The notes: generated from the sequence alone by a model not told the origin. A DNA stretch of 26,234 nucleotides from an uncultured Prevotella sp. (GCA_900769275.1 CAAGGA010000140.1:1-26234), one strand, 5' to 3'. Shown: positions 17,601 to 26,097, counted from the first letter of the stretch. A program made the numbers and translations.

Positions 17601-20600
17601 TATGGGCGGCGACGAAGAGAAATATACCACTGCCTGCACCCGCGTCTATATTTTCCATCTCGACCCGCACTTCACCGTAGAGAAATTCGCCAATGGCGAG
17701 AGCGATGACCTGAGCAACCGCACAGGCGTCTTCAACGTAAACTATTCAAGTAAAGACCAGGAGAACTTCACAGTGGATATGGGTTCGCTGAAAGCTAACA
17801 CATTCTACAAGCTGACAATGGGTGGCTACGCAAAAGAAGTGGTCAACGGAGTGGAAGTAGATCCGATATTCAATGATGAAGAATCCGGATATAAGGATGT
17901 ACATCGCAACTGGCATCAGGAAAACGTGTCTTATTTCTGCACCGGCAACTACAGCGAGAAGATAGAAGACGACGTACAGGCCACATTGCCAGTGGGCAGA
18001 TATGACAACTACTGGGCTACCAAATATGAGGCAGCCAACCCGATGCTGATGTTGCGCCATGACCGCAGGGACTATTGGAACAACCCCGACCATGAATTTG
18101 ATGCGGAATACACTAAGCATGTGCCGATACCGGGAAGAGCAGACAATGCCATGATGTGGGCTCTCCCTGACATCGTAGTTGACAAGGACGGCAACCGCGT
18201 GGCAGGTCAGAAGTCGAAGTTCGAGAAGTTGCAGATAATGCAGATGTACGAAACTACCAAGACATCTTCGGGCAAATTGGCAGAATATGCCACAGTCGTA
18301 CTGAAAAAACCTCTTGCCATCAACGATTTCGAAGCCGGCGAATATACTTTCAGCATATATCGCACCGACCGCAAGAGTCTCGACGAACACATGGAAAAGG
18401 TGGAAGAAGCATACAAGAGCATCATGGCTATGACCGACAAGCAGTCAGAATCCGTGGAGGCTCAGCTGAAGGAATGGCAAAACGACGAGACGAATGCCAT
18501 ACGCAAGGAAATGGCAGAATACTACCTGACAATGCAAGCAGAGCAAGGTCCTAACGTGGCTGAGCAGCGCATGAGAGAGTATCGTGAGCAACAACTCTCC
18601 AATACTGGCGCATTCCGCACAAAGATTTACTCTTTCACGTTCCGCGTTGGCACCGAGGACACTCCTAAGGACGCTGGCATTGAAACAGACGTATTCTTTA
18701 ATAAGTCTGATAAGGTAATGCTATGTCAATGGAGTAATCTATCGCTCTCCTACAAGAACGAGCGGACTATGGCAAACGACCCATATTATTTCTATAATTA
18801 CTGGACATCCAAAGCCGGGGCACGAGGCTCTAACGTGTCCTCATTCAGGCTCAACTCCGACGAATTCCCCGGAACTCTCTCGCCACTGACGTGGGGAAAG
18901 GTGGAATACCCTTACCTGCGCAGGTATAACCAAACGGGCAGTTCGATGGAAGCCGGATTTTACTCTGACGAAGAATTTGCCTCTGCATTATGTCCGACGG
19001 GCTACAAAGGATGGATCTCCGATGTATATGCCCCCGACGCATGGTATGATATGCTTGAAGAGGATGCTGCTGTAGCACAGGCTCTTGATGACGCAATATA
19101 TGATGAGTTCAAGCAGAACCGCAAAGACTACACCGTCGCAGGTCTTCTCTCTCTGAGCACCTCAAACAAAGTGTTCAAGAACTGGAGGAAGCGCACCGAA
19201 CTACTCATAGAAGAGGGCGCACAAATACAGGTCTATGACAAAGAGAACAACAAATGGACAAAAGTGAATGAAGTGCAGCACATCCTGTGGCCTCCGTATC
19301 AATGTGCCTATATGTATGCCGCTACCGACACTCGCATGGGCTTCAACTACCCACAATATGCACTTCGCGTGAGCGTCACCGACCAGGCATATCAGATGGC
19401 TCACGAGAAGCCGTACTTCACGAAAGATGCTGCCTTGGGCAATATCTCGCAGATGAGTTACGATGTCCGCCGTATCACAGGCTACAACTGCGCCGAAGGT
19501 GTCGCCAAGAACGAGCTCTACGGCACACGTCCGAGCACTATAGGTATGTTCCAGCATCATATCGTGCGCAACGTGAGGTACACATACGGCAAACTGAGGA
19601 GCGAAGTAGTGTCATCAGAAGAAAACGACGACATCTACATTCCGGACGAGTCATTCCGCAGTTACATTATCAAAAATCATGACAAGGATGGCAACAGGCA
19701 GATTTCGAAAGCCGAAGCTATGGCTATCAAGGACATTGACCTCACTAACGAAATATTCAACAGTAAAATCTACAGCCTGCAAGGCATCGAAGAGATGGAG
19801 AACCTTGAACGTCTCACGTTGCACGGTCACGAGATTTCCTCACTGAGCCTCGGCACCAACAAGCAGTTGCGTTCGCTGAACGTATCAGGATGCAAGAGTC
19901 TAACATCGTTGTCCGTCACAGGTCTGGAGCTGCTTGACAGCCTCGACTGTTCCGGTCTGGCACCTGCCATATCATCAGGCACACGCACGCAAAACCTCAG
20001 TTCAAGCGATGTCAAAGGTCTGTCGTTCCTCGACCTCACAGGCTGCAAGAACCTTGTGATGCTCAACGTATGCGACAACAACCTTGAGACGCTCGACCTC
20101 AGCGATTGCAAGCAACTCAAGTCTCTCGACTGCCGGGCAAACTACTTCACCACGCTCGACCTTACAAACCTGCCGGCTCTCACAGAGGCAAAGGTCGGCA
20201 ACCAGTTCACCAAAGGCGACAGAAGTACGACAAAGCACTACTGCAACCAGATAATAAAGGTGAGACTCGTATCGACCGACACCCGTCTGCCACTGCCTGC
20301 CATGATGCAGAAGAGCGGAGCAAAGACCTCCTCTTTCACCGCCAAGACGGGAAGCCTCGGCACCGGAGCTAACACCAACGTACTCCTTGAAGCTGACGAG
20401 GCATCCATTCTTGATGCCCTCGACCGCAACCTCGCCATATATATTCTCAAGAAATATGGTCAGTACAACAGTTATCGCAGCCCGCTGAGCGAGGAATTTA
20501 TCGCCACGGCAACGAAAGACCAGCTCTACAAGGCATACAAGGAACGCTACAGCCTGTATTATTCCTACGACAAGATGAGCAAGGAGACCGTGCTTGACGT

Positions 20601-23217
20601 GAGCGACCTCGACATCGAGAGTATCGACAAGCTGCACACCATAATGCCAGTCCTCACTCAGATTAACGTGAGCGGCAACAATATCAAGAACCTTGACATC
20701 AGTATGTTCCAAAATCTTGAAAGTCTTGACGCACATAACAGTAAAATCGCCATGCTCACACTCGGCGACCTTACCAAGCTCAGGACTGTCAACCTCAACG
20801 ACAACGGAATAACGGAACTCGACGTCTCTGCTCTCACGGCTCTGACCTCGCTCTCTGCCGACAACAACTCCATTACCGTGTTCACGCCCAACACGGCTCT
20901 GACCTCACTGTCGCTGGGCAATAACCTGCTGACGCAAGTAAACCTTGCCAACCTCAGCAAGCTGCAGAGCCTCGACCTCTCACGCAACGACTTCATGCTC
21001 AAGAGCAACGGTCAGCCGGAGATTACACTGCCGACATCGGCTCCCAATCTCAAGAAGATTGCCCTGGCATATATCGGCGGCTGCATGGAAGTGGACGTGG
21101 CACGCTGCGGCAACGACATGGAAGTGGATGTCAGCCACAACAAGAATCTCATGAACGTGAAAATCCCTGTGAAGGTGAAGACGCTCAACACGTCATTCTG
21201 CCCGAAGATGAGGTATCTCGAAAATGAGACAGAAGGCAAATGCGACATCGAAACCTACCTGACGTATCTGAAGCATTATCCTATAGAAAACCTCTACATG
21301 GAGGAATGCGGCACCGACTACACCGGTGAGAACAATATATGCTATTACTTCGACGCTGCACCCAAGGTGCTTGACATGACCAACTCCAACCAGAACCGTG
21401 TCATCATCCAAGGTAGCCTGCCGAACGAAATATACGTCGGCATTCCTAATCGCCCACAGGGAGAGAAAGTACAACTGAAACTACAGGAAAAGGATGCCAA
21501 GACCCGCTGGGACTGCTCATTCCGTGACAACCCGAAGAATGCCAACGTCTATGCCTACCTCTCAAGCGAAAAGGTAGTTGCCGACAGCCTGAAGATGGAA
21601 CAAATCACAGACGAAGACCTGCAGATGCAGGCTGATTTGGGAGAAAAGCTGTACAACTCGCTCAAAGCCAAGTATGCGCCAAACAAGCGGGCACTGCACG
21701 TGGCTGACGCACGCACCATTACAGAACTGAACTGTTCGTACAAGCAGCTCTCCGATGCTACGGTCATCACCAAGTATTTCCCACAGTTGGTGTCACTCGA
21801 TTGCTCCGGAAACTATTTCAAGAGTGCAGACTTCCGCCTGCTCAACAACCTGCAGAAACTCAACGTGGCATACAACTCGGAACTGACCTCTCTCCAGTTG
21901 CCCTCAACGGTAGTCGATATTGACTTCTCGGATACAAAGGTCGGAGGTGACGTGTTCGTGCTCCTGACCAACATCCACGGCAAGTGCAAGCGTCTCATTG
22001 CCAACGGATGGAAAAGCCTGAAAGGCAAGAAGACCGTGAACTCAAGCAATATTGAGTACCTCTCACTCATAGGAACGGAGGTAAACCATCTTTCCATCAC
22101 TCAGCAGTGCACGAGATTGCGCAAGCTGGAATACGTAGATAACGGCGACGGACAGATACTCCAGATGTCGGTAGAACCCGATACCCTGAGAATAGGCAGC
22201 TCAGCCCAGAAGTCCTATTTCTACAGTACGGCAGACGGCATCGTCACATGGCTCAACCGATATGCCCTGCAGAACCCATACAGCTACAACGTCACTCCGT
22301 ATGACTGGACACGTAAAATAAACGTCCCAATCTATCGTTATTCACGTAGTGGAAAACTCAACGGAGCAGACGTCAGCCGTGACGACATATTCCTTGCGGA
22401 AGCACTGGGCAAGAACCTTGACGTAGTGCGCCAAACGCTCTTCCCCAACGACTATTGCGTGAGGGCAAACACCCTATGGGGTATGACAACGCTCGACCTC
22501 TCAGGCAGGAAACTCAGCAATTTCCCCACAGATTTCTTTGAGGAATACATGGGCAGGCTGAAGACGCTGAACCTCTCTAACACCTCCATCACGTCGCTGA
22601 CCCTCGGCGCCAACCCCGCAGTTGAGGAGATTGACGTGAGCGAGAACAAGGACCTGAGCGTACTGACCCTCGGCAACTCGTCATACTCTGTGGTCAATGC
22701 CGCCAACTGTGCATTGAATGCGGCTTCCACCTCGGCTCTCTTCAGCAAGGTCACAAAGCTGAGCCTATGCTCTCAGGGCGGCGATTACACGCTGTCTCCG
22801 ACTGACAAGGTGAGCGACCTTACGCTGTCAGCACGCAGTAACCTCACTCTTGCCATACCGGCAGGCAAGCCGTTCGCCAAGCTGACGCTCAAGAGATGCA
22901 CCAACATGAACGACAAGTCAGGAGTCGCCGCAGCACCAAAAATCAAAGTCTATGTCAACGGACAGACCGTGAACGGCGCAAAGGTGAAGATGGACAGTAA
23001 CTTCAACGGCATCTCGCTCTACTTCGCATCATCCACCTCTGCCCTGCAATGCTGGGTGGCAAACAAGCAGTACACCTCGCTCAGCATTTACTTCAAGCAA
23101 GGCAGTTCCTACATAAAACTCACCAATCAGATGGCAGCACAGATGCTGAACGGTGGTACTTCCACCTCTGGCATCAGCACAAGTCTCTCAAACACTAAAA
23201 AAACCTTGACACGATAA
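11680..23217 (+). CDS. C: giant 3845-residue secreted leucine-rich-repeat protein
   Basis: Probable envelope or surface protein of about 3845 residues. Signal peptide at about 1-27 (ending IIATAQ). Residues about 29-200 look like the N-terminal beta domain of other giant Bacteroidota proteins (LPEGQYKGRITVYQW, GECFFEICYRAPAPQITWP); from memory such proteins are annotated as TANFOR or FN3 types, unverified. Charged or Gly-rich linkers lie at about 345-370, 493-540, 1093-1132 and 1605-1650. Long beta-rich regions fill the middle, with helical stretches at about 1218-1284 and 2235-2311. From about 2648 comes an internalin-like part: IPDESFRSYI, an EF-hand-like DKDGNRQISKAE (2668-2679), then LRRs (LxSLxxSGNxI pattern). 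Helical segments at about 2904, 3308 and 3568 each introduce a further LRR block. No T9SS sorting domain is evident at the C-terminus (about 3720-3845 is a Ser/Thr-rich beta region). The reading frame is intact; D is translationally coupled. Confidence 0.88.
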   Translation: MKATIPHSAKRAVATLMALAAFIIATAQEVTVNVTAKYSPMPAQAALYLDNPGKYFTITLSNNSDMDLPVFLGIQMEQLTGGELRLTTPLYPQPSAPIILAAQRTVTLSQPELKKLFQEMPLSHVAVTGGSLDNILNGSVGLLPEGQYKGRITVYQWDRTSTNPQALSNPSTGECFFEICYRAPAPQITWPAETQLSAFVGEEFMEDEPYAGATVIDFEKSVPVFSWTPSTCPCSAGFLPPTYDLEFYEMPDGMTPSEAVLYGKMAYKVPSLSGSSYAMNLPLSTRKLTFVEGKIYIMRVVAKSQQNDASKQGFTLIENNGISPLRIFRVAKSSEKSTGMAVSGGEDGEKDGDGEKKEGSEEDGEKGDGSVKNVIKFNVPEIEEPSDSSDLNAYHILEEGKDLTVKWKKPVYSEADYKEIADTITSFKYKVGIYQVKTGVLDYDSILLQKPLLVKEQTDTLTHTFQWKDIEKAKLAVGKHYALIVTSKCTYIDGKKSDKSKDKAKSEDKSKDKDKENASKESSEKQKEKEASKEKADTVTTIKWIGDPQNVYNFARAPQFSNADPCNPDTPVLDPKPKDWNPAELKTEPIGVGAFDLYVKTIEKNTKFTGIQKDKGKAKLDGPAYKGTGYIVWQPYGKPTHIAVEFDSIRINERRFVIDGEIRSARNKDSNIPYDQLERLTSWAGVDRSDFDSYTDDLKEAAGEYWKYVGGGMGYASTIAHLIDGGVANAKGKTDAINLPLSLADASEMVPGGIPADISLMNMKFSPTNASMDLLLLMKIPDTKAADASGHQVLAFVAPGLCMEPYSPWTMSGKVALMYDLSIIDEDSEFQFDFKAPTSYKDINDGTFVEWKDGAFERLRIECAMNVPGILPDDGKGNIIKGQTGCYLDIAADIKDWGDWTAEATLLCNDGKEATGFQHEDAEGYTFITGGKRIIVDYSETRNANLMEFPQEYDWKEFGLSGDKAKDPKSKGVWKGLYVQDLEVKFPFTYDRDDDKTDKRIGLAIKNMLIDKTGFSCQGEVNNPMGDMGIDKFKMTVDRIYLDFVQNNFNKAGFNGTITIPLLSAGSQDSGTFTYDAKILYSDKDPMKSRMNQPDKAAGGASGGSSGGQTGGQAAPGGTGGSSEAKKSAKKWYAMFDCKLKEDFNLDWMLAEISIDKNGTYLQMTSDEEKNKTYVEFITSGKIGISSTLAGSKKTALGFKIPDIHFAGMRVANYAYQSKATERFTNTYTKAIEKAIEQYEQQKKDGKNDATNAYDWIKKSELDEYKAKTDSLIAQREVCNDDKTCYFSLGNWSLASMEKELWGIPLKLNKFDLKTDGDRVGVYVNGGVGLLGNEKFGIGATAGFTIWAKINWDDIDIKYDDTEFNDFQLKGQFASIVKIDGGLSVSKDDDKDGLEGSLTVEVKGLFKGDIAGAYYDIKKTDEDKKRDNDPNASDTYKAGYFIGEISGIPSFGAVSINSLYGGFYFNYAASTGDTKGKEFLEALKKPTPKYGVSGGAFGLGMVMGEKHFAKADLSMYILIDTKRSKVNEIHMQGNIHMLCASKDAESGLVNSTIDILYEDNTTDMKNEDEMKRFKLTVTCDATAEVKDLYKDFTDMDLSIPEGMANLEQFASNTADDQGDGSDDSGEQPSATNEQGERQQSSAEKKAEKKGYLSQGASAHIGLEIEVRNYPNRSGKERCKWHVYIGEPDESKRCRITFIDFALGKNSPVGVWAKVYANFYCCLGNELPNNGALPELPAKVQEALGGTDLAGNSNAGVKSKLQAEREKTVKNGPTGSIKGGIMVGAALGAEFGCNAVFCYADVEGMLGFDAVLKQYDANAKCTDGSSLGGKNGFYTMAQIYAMLKGEFGLMIDLWIFKGKVPLVDASLGAVLKGGLPNPSWAYGKVRAKGSVLGGLIKFNSSIELKVGRVCIPEYGNPLEDIKIFGDVSPGYEEFKDGWKEGSEVSPNTAATFTTNMRINQKLNLVDEGKRAKMAGMGGDEEKYTTACTRVYIFHLDPHFTVEKFANGESDDLSNRTGVFNVNYSSKDQENFTVDMGSLKANTFYKLTMGGYAKEVVNGVEVDPIFNDEESGYKDVHRNWHQENVSYFCTGNYSEKIEDDVQATLPVGRYDNYWATKYEAANPMLMLRHDRRDYWNNPDHEFDAEYTKHVPIPGRADNAMMWALPDIVVDKDGNRVAGQKSKFEKLQIMQMYETTKTSSGKLAEYATVVLKKPLAINDFEAGEYTFSIYRTDRKSLDEHMEKVEEAYKSIMAMTDKQSESVEAQLKEWQNDETNAIRKEMAEYYLTMQAEQGPNVAEQRMREYREQQLSNTGAFRTKIYSFTFRVGTEDTPKDAGIETDVFFNKSDKVMLCQWSNLSLSYKNERTMANDPYYFYNYWTSKAGARGSNVSSFRLNSDEFPGTLSPLTWGKVEYPYLRRYNQTGSSMEAGFYSDEEFASALCPTGYKGWISDVYAPDAWYDMLEEDAAVAQALDDAIYDEFKQNRKDYTVAGLLSLSTSNKVFKNWRKRTELLIEEGAQIQVYDKENNKWTKVNEVQHILWPPYQCAYMYAATDTRMGFNYPQYALRVSVTDQAYQMAHEKPYFTKDAALGNISQMSYDVRRITGYNCAEGVAKNELYGTRPSTIGMFQHHIVRNVRYTYGKLRSEVVSSEENDDIYIPDESFRSYIIKNHDKDGNRQISKAEAMAIKDIDLTNEIFNSKIYSLQGIEEMENLERLTLHGHEISSLSLGTNKQLRSLNVSGCKSLTSLSVTGLELLDSLDCSGLAPAISSGTRTQNLSSSDVKGLSFLDLTGCKNLVMLNVCDNNLETLDLSDCKQLKSLDCRANYFTTLDLTNLPALTEAKVGNQFTKGDRSTTKHYCNQIIKVRLVSTDTRLPLPAMMQKSGAKTSSFTAKTGSLGTGANTNVLLEADEASILDALDRNLAIYILKKYGQYNSYRSPLSEEFIATATKDQLYKAYKERYSLYYSYDKMSKETVLDVSDLDIESIDKLHTIMPVLTQINVSGNNIKNLDISMFQNLESLDAHNSKIAMLTLGDLTKLRTVNLNDNGITELDVSALTALTSLSADNNSITVFTPNTALTSLSLGNNLLTQVNLANLSKLQSLDLSRNDFMLKSNGQPEITLPTSAPNLKKIALAYIGGCMEVDVARCGNDMEVDVSHNKNLMNVKIPVKVKTLNTSFCPKMRYLENETEGKCDIETYLTYLKHYPIENLYMEECGTDYTGENNICYYFDAAPKVLDMTNSNQNRVIIQGSLPNEIYVGIPNRPQGEKVQLKLQEKDAKTRWDCSFRDNPKNANVYAYLSSEKVVADSLKMEQITDEDLQMQADLGEKLYNSLKAKYAPNKRALHVADARTITELNCSYKQLSDATVITKYFPQLVSLDCSGNYFKSADFRLLNNLQKLNVAYNSELTSLQLPSTVVDIDFSDTKVGGDVFVLLTNIHGKCKRLIANGWKSLKGKKTVNSSNIEYLSLIGTEVNHLSITQQCTRLRKLEYVDNGDGQILQMSVEPDTLRIGSSAQKSYFYSTADGIVTWLNRYALQNPYSYNVTPYDWTRKINVPIYRYSRSGKLNGADVSRDDIFLAEALGKNLDVVRQTLFPNDYCVRANTLWGMTTLDLSGRKLSNFPTDFFEEYMGRLKTLNLSNTSITSLTLGANPAVEEIDVSENKDLSVLTLGNSSYSVVNAANCALNAASTSALFSKVTKLSLCSQGGDYTLSPTDKVSDLTLSARSNLTLAIPAGKPFAKLTLKRCTNMNDKSGVAAAPKIKVYVNGQTVNGAKVKMDSNFNGISLYFASSTSALQCWVANKQYTSLSIYFKQGSSYIKLTNQMAAQMLNGGTSTSGISTSLSNTKKTLTR

Positions 23218-25412
23218 TGAAAATGACCGAAACCGGAAAGATAATCCTCACCACTATGGCCGCATTGCTCCTGTCAGCATTCGCACTGACCACGGGAGCA
23301 AAGACTGAGAAGAAGAAAAATGCTGCGCCTGCTGACACGGCAAAGAACGTGCTGTCGTTCTCACTGATGTCGAAAGCACGCCCGAAAGGCGACAAAGGCG
23401 TCATCCTCAGATGGGCACCGCAGGAGTATGCCCCCTGGGTATATATCAACCAATGGGGCTACAAGATTCTGCGCACCCATATCAACGAGGAGGGGGACTT
23501 CATGGTAGATACATTGGTCAGCAATCTCAGACCGATGACCATCGACGAGCTCAAGGCGAGATTTGAGCCTACCGATTCGTTGGCAGGGGCTGCCGCACAA
23601 TTGCTATGGAGCAAGGAAGAGCCGCTGAAAGAACAGTCGGACAAGTCGGTCATCGACCGCATTGACGAACAGGCTACAAAGTTTGCCTACGCAATGCTGC
23701 TCTCAGAGATACGTCCCGACCTTGCCGAAGCCATGGCACTCAGATACGTTGACCGCACTGCCAAGCCCAGCGTGGAATATGAATACATCGTTTCCACCAT
23801 GATGCCCGACACCATCATGCACATCAGGACTACTCTGCTCAAAGTAAAGAACGACCCGGAAAGCCCGGCAGCCTTCGATGTACAGTTGCGTGACTCCATA
23901 GAGAAGGACGGCCGCTCCATCTCCATCATGTGGCCATACTCCACAGAGTTCTCCACCTTTGACATCGAGCGCAGCGATGACGGAGGCTCAACGTGGAAGA
24001 AACTCAACAAGAATCCTTTCCTTACGTTCATGACTTCAGAGGAGGAAACCAACGCAGAGCACATCTTTGTGGATCCCGGCCTCGAACCCGGTGTCTATAT
24101 CTATCGCGTGAAAGGCTACGACACGTTCGGCGACGCATCAGACTATTGCAAGCCGCACAGCGTCGAACTGCCTGACATTATCCCTCCCGCACCGCCGTTG
24201 ATACGCAACTTCATTGTCGATCGTGACTCGCAACCGGGAAAGGTGCTGGTAAACATCACATGGAAAAAGGACAGCATCGAGGCTGACATGACCGGCTTCA
24301 ACGTCTATTATTACAACAAGAAGGAGGGTGATGACTGGCGGCAGATGAACGACAGGCTCATCCCTGCGACCGACACTACTTTCGTATGCGAGGTGAAAGA
24401 TATCCGAGGGGGATTCATCGTCGTGGCTTCCGTTGACAGAGACGGCAACCGCGGAGTGTCCATGCCGCGCGAACTGGCTCTTGCCGACTACGTGCCGCCG
24501 ACGACTCCCACCGGTCTTGCATATACCATGTCGCCATTAGGCATCGTTACCGTCACCTGGAACCCCAACCCCGAGGAGGACGTGAACGGCTATCAGCTGT
24601 TTGCCGCCAACGACACTACGCACAATTTCCTCCCCGTTCCCGGCAAGTTTACGGAGGGCACCGTGATGATTGACACCCTTACCATACACGGCATCAACCA
24701 GAAGTATATATATTATAAGGTGCAGGCGTACGACTACGCCGGCAACTCGTCCGAGATGTCAGAAGCTCTTCAGGTGAAGCGTCTCAACTATGACCGCCCG
24801 GAGGCCGTGCGCCCCGACTCTATATGGCTCGACAAGGAGGGACGGATACATACACGATGGATTGCCTCACACAATGCAGACATCGACATCTTCAACGTCT
24901 ATCGCCGTACAGACCACAGCAATGAAGACTGGAAACTGTTCGCCACGATAAGCCCCGACAGCGTCGTAGATGAGAAATTTACGGTCATCGACAACCCTGA
25001 TTACAGCAAGAAGCCCTACAACTACGCCGTGGATGCTGTCAACACGACCGGCATCACGGCAGACCGTTCGCTCATGCAGACCATCTACAAGCGTATGCCC
25101 TCCTACATAGAGATACCGCTTACCCTTGCAGGGCACTTCGATTCCGAGTCAAAGACAGCGGTACTCACATGGAACATCAAGGGCAAGGTGCCCCCTACTC
25201 CACGCGGCTACACCGTCAATATCGAGAAGAAATCGCCGTCAGGTGCATTCCAGACGAGATACGAAGTGCCATCGGCAGAAAGCGGCTTCCGTGAATACCT
25301 GTCCGAAGGACAAAGCGTCACCTATCGCATCGTGCTGCGTCTGAGCAACGGTCAGCGCTCATTCCCCTCTAATGAAGTTACCATCACATACAAAAAGGCA
25401 GAAAAACAATGA
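23217..25412 (+). CDS. D: secreted fibronectin type III repeat protein
   Basis: Predicted exported protein of 731 residues. Signal peptide at about 1-28 (IILTTMAALLLSAFALTTGA), then a short Lys/Ala-rich linker. About six FN3-like domains follow, at roughly 45-213 (with a helical insertion near 110-165), 214-322, 323-425, 426-523, 524-630 and 631-731. They are recognised from repeated patterns such as VTWNPNPEEDVNGYQLF, the YYKVQAYDYAGNSSE type of strand, and Pro-rich starts (PPAPPLIRN, VPPTTPTGL). Such domains serve protein binding and spacing. There is no sorting domain, lipobox or membrane segment. The ATG at 23217 overlaps the TAA of C (TAATG), and its own stop overlaps the start of E (ATGA), so C, D and E are very likely made together and perhaps act as a complex. 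Confidence 0.88.
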   Translation: MKMTETGKIILTTMAALLLSAFALTTGAKTEKKKNAAPADTAKNVLSFSLMSKARPKGDKGVILRWAPQEYAPWVYINQWGYKILRTHINEEGDFMVDTLVSNLRPMTIDELKARFEPTDSLAGAAAQLLWSKEEPLKEQSDKSVIDRIDEQATKFAYAMLLSEIRPDLAEAMALRYVDRTAKPSVEYEYIVSTMMPDTIMHIRTTLLKVKNDPESPAAFDVQLRDSIEKDGRSISIMWPYSTEFSTFDIERSDDGGSTWKKLNKNPFLTFMTSEEETNAEHIFVDPGLEPGVYIYRVKGYDTFGDASDYCKPHSVELPDIIPPAPPLIRNFIVDRDSQPGKVLVNITWKKDSIEADMTGFNVYYYNKKEGDDWRQMNDRLIPATDTTFVCEVKDIRGGFIVVASVDRDGNRGVSMPRELALADYVPPTTPTGLAYTMSPLGIVTVTWNPNPEEDVNGYQLFAANDTTHNFLPVPGKFTEGTVMIDTLTIHGINQKYIYYKVQAYDYAGNSSEMSEALQVKRLNYDRPEAVRPDSIWLDKEGRIHTRWIASHNADIDIFNVYRRTDHSNEDWKLFATISPDSVVDEKFTVIDNPDYSKKPYNYAVDAVNTTGITADRSLMQTIYKRMPSYIEIPLTLAGHFDSESKTAVLTWNIKGKVPPTPRGYTVNIEKKSPSGAFQTRYEVPSAESGFREYLSEGQSVTYRIVLRLSNGQRSFPSNEVTITYKKAEKQ

Positions 25413-26083
25413 AACCGCTGATAACAAAACGAGTTGCTTCCGGAGTGGCAGCCCTCGTGGTACTGTTGCTCACGTCGTGCGGTGAAATCTTCGATACCGA
25501 GGGTCTGATACCTCCCACGTCAATGAAATTCGACCGCAATGACATCACTATCATGAAAGGTGACAGCGTGAGAATATCACTCGTCTTCTCTCCTGACAGC
25601 GTGACCGTAGAGAGCGCATTCTGGCAGGTAGATAACCCCTCTATCGCCCGCATCACTTCCAATGGCATGCTTCACGCCATGGAGATAGGTGAGACCGAGG
25701 TTTCAGCCACTACGGTGCAGAGCCTGCTGAAAGATGTGTGCCACGTCAATATCATCAACTCATGGGAAGATATTCTCAACAACACCTACCCCTACGACAT
25801 GGTAGTATATGCCGACGTAAGACATAATGGGGAAGTGCCTGACAACAGTACTGTCATAGCTGCGTTCTGCGGTAACGAATGCCGTGGCTTTGGGCGCGCC
25901 TCTACCTACAAAGGCATCAATTACTACACGTTCCGCATCTGGAGTCCGCAACAAAGTGGCGAACTGATAGAGTTCTATCTCTATGACCGCACGGAATACA
26001 GGCTCGTAAGACTGGATTACTCCCTTACATTCGACGGAGAGACTCACGGTTTCCTCTCCAATCTCATAAGAATAGATTACTAA
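25409..26083 (+). CDS. E: BIG2-type lipoprotein with a C-terminal GNECRG module
   Basis: Predicted lipoprotein of 224 residues. The signal sequence ends in lipobox LLTSC (lipidated Cys24), followed by the acidic stretch GEIFDTEG. An Ig-like BIG2-type domain covers about 34-115 (PTSMKFDRNDITIMKGDSVRISLVF, then SIARITSNGMLHAMEIGETEVSAT). The rest (about 120-224) carries VIAAFCGNECRGFG (GNECRG at 155-160) and is homologous in pattern to two modules of protein A in the same operon. It is last in the operon and overlaps D by ATGA. Membrane attachment plus a module shared with A suggests that it anchors or caps the secreted proteins. Whether the lipoprotein faces the surface or the periplasm cannot be told. 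The ATG at the overlap directly precedes a good signal peptide. Confidence 0.88.
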   Translation: MKPLITKRVASGVAALVVLLLTSCGEIFDTEGLIPPTSMKFDRNDITIMKGDSVRISLVFSPDSVTVESAFWQVDNPSIARITSNGMLHAMEIGETEVSATTVQSLLKDVCHVNIINSWEDILNNTYPYDMVVYADVRHNGEVPDNSTVIAAFCGNECRGFGRASTYKGINYYTFRIWSPQQSGELIEFYLYDRTEYRLVRLDYSLTFDGETHGFLSNLIRIDY

Positions 26084-26097
26084 GATACCGCAGGTTT

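Noticed and set aside
17746..18390. 214-residue minus-strand reading frame opposite giant gene C
   Set aside because: Antisense to intact coding sequence, with no promoter-like box or domain. Several similar shadows (e.g. 12526-13119, 20002-20736) were dropped for the same reason.
6876..26083. Polysaccharide utilisation locus under HTCS control
   Set aside because: No SusC/SusD pair, glycoside hydrolase, lyase or sulfatase is seen. The barrel protein has no recognisable TonB-dependent plug domain or TonB box.
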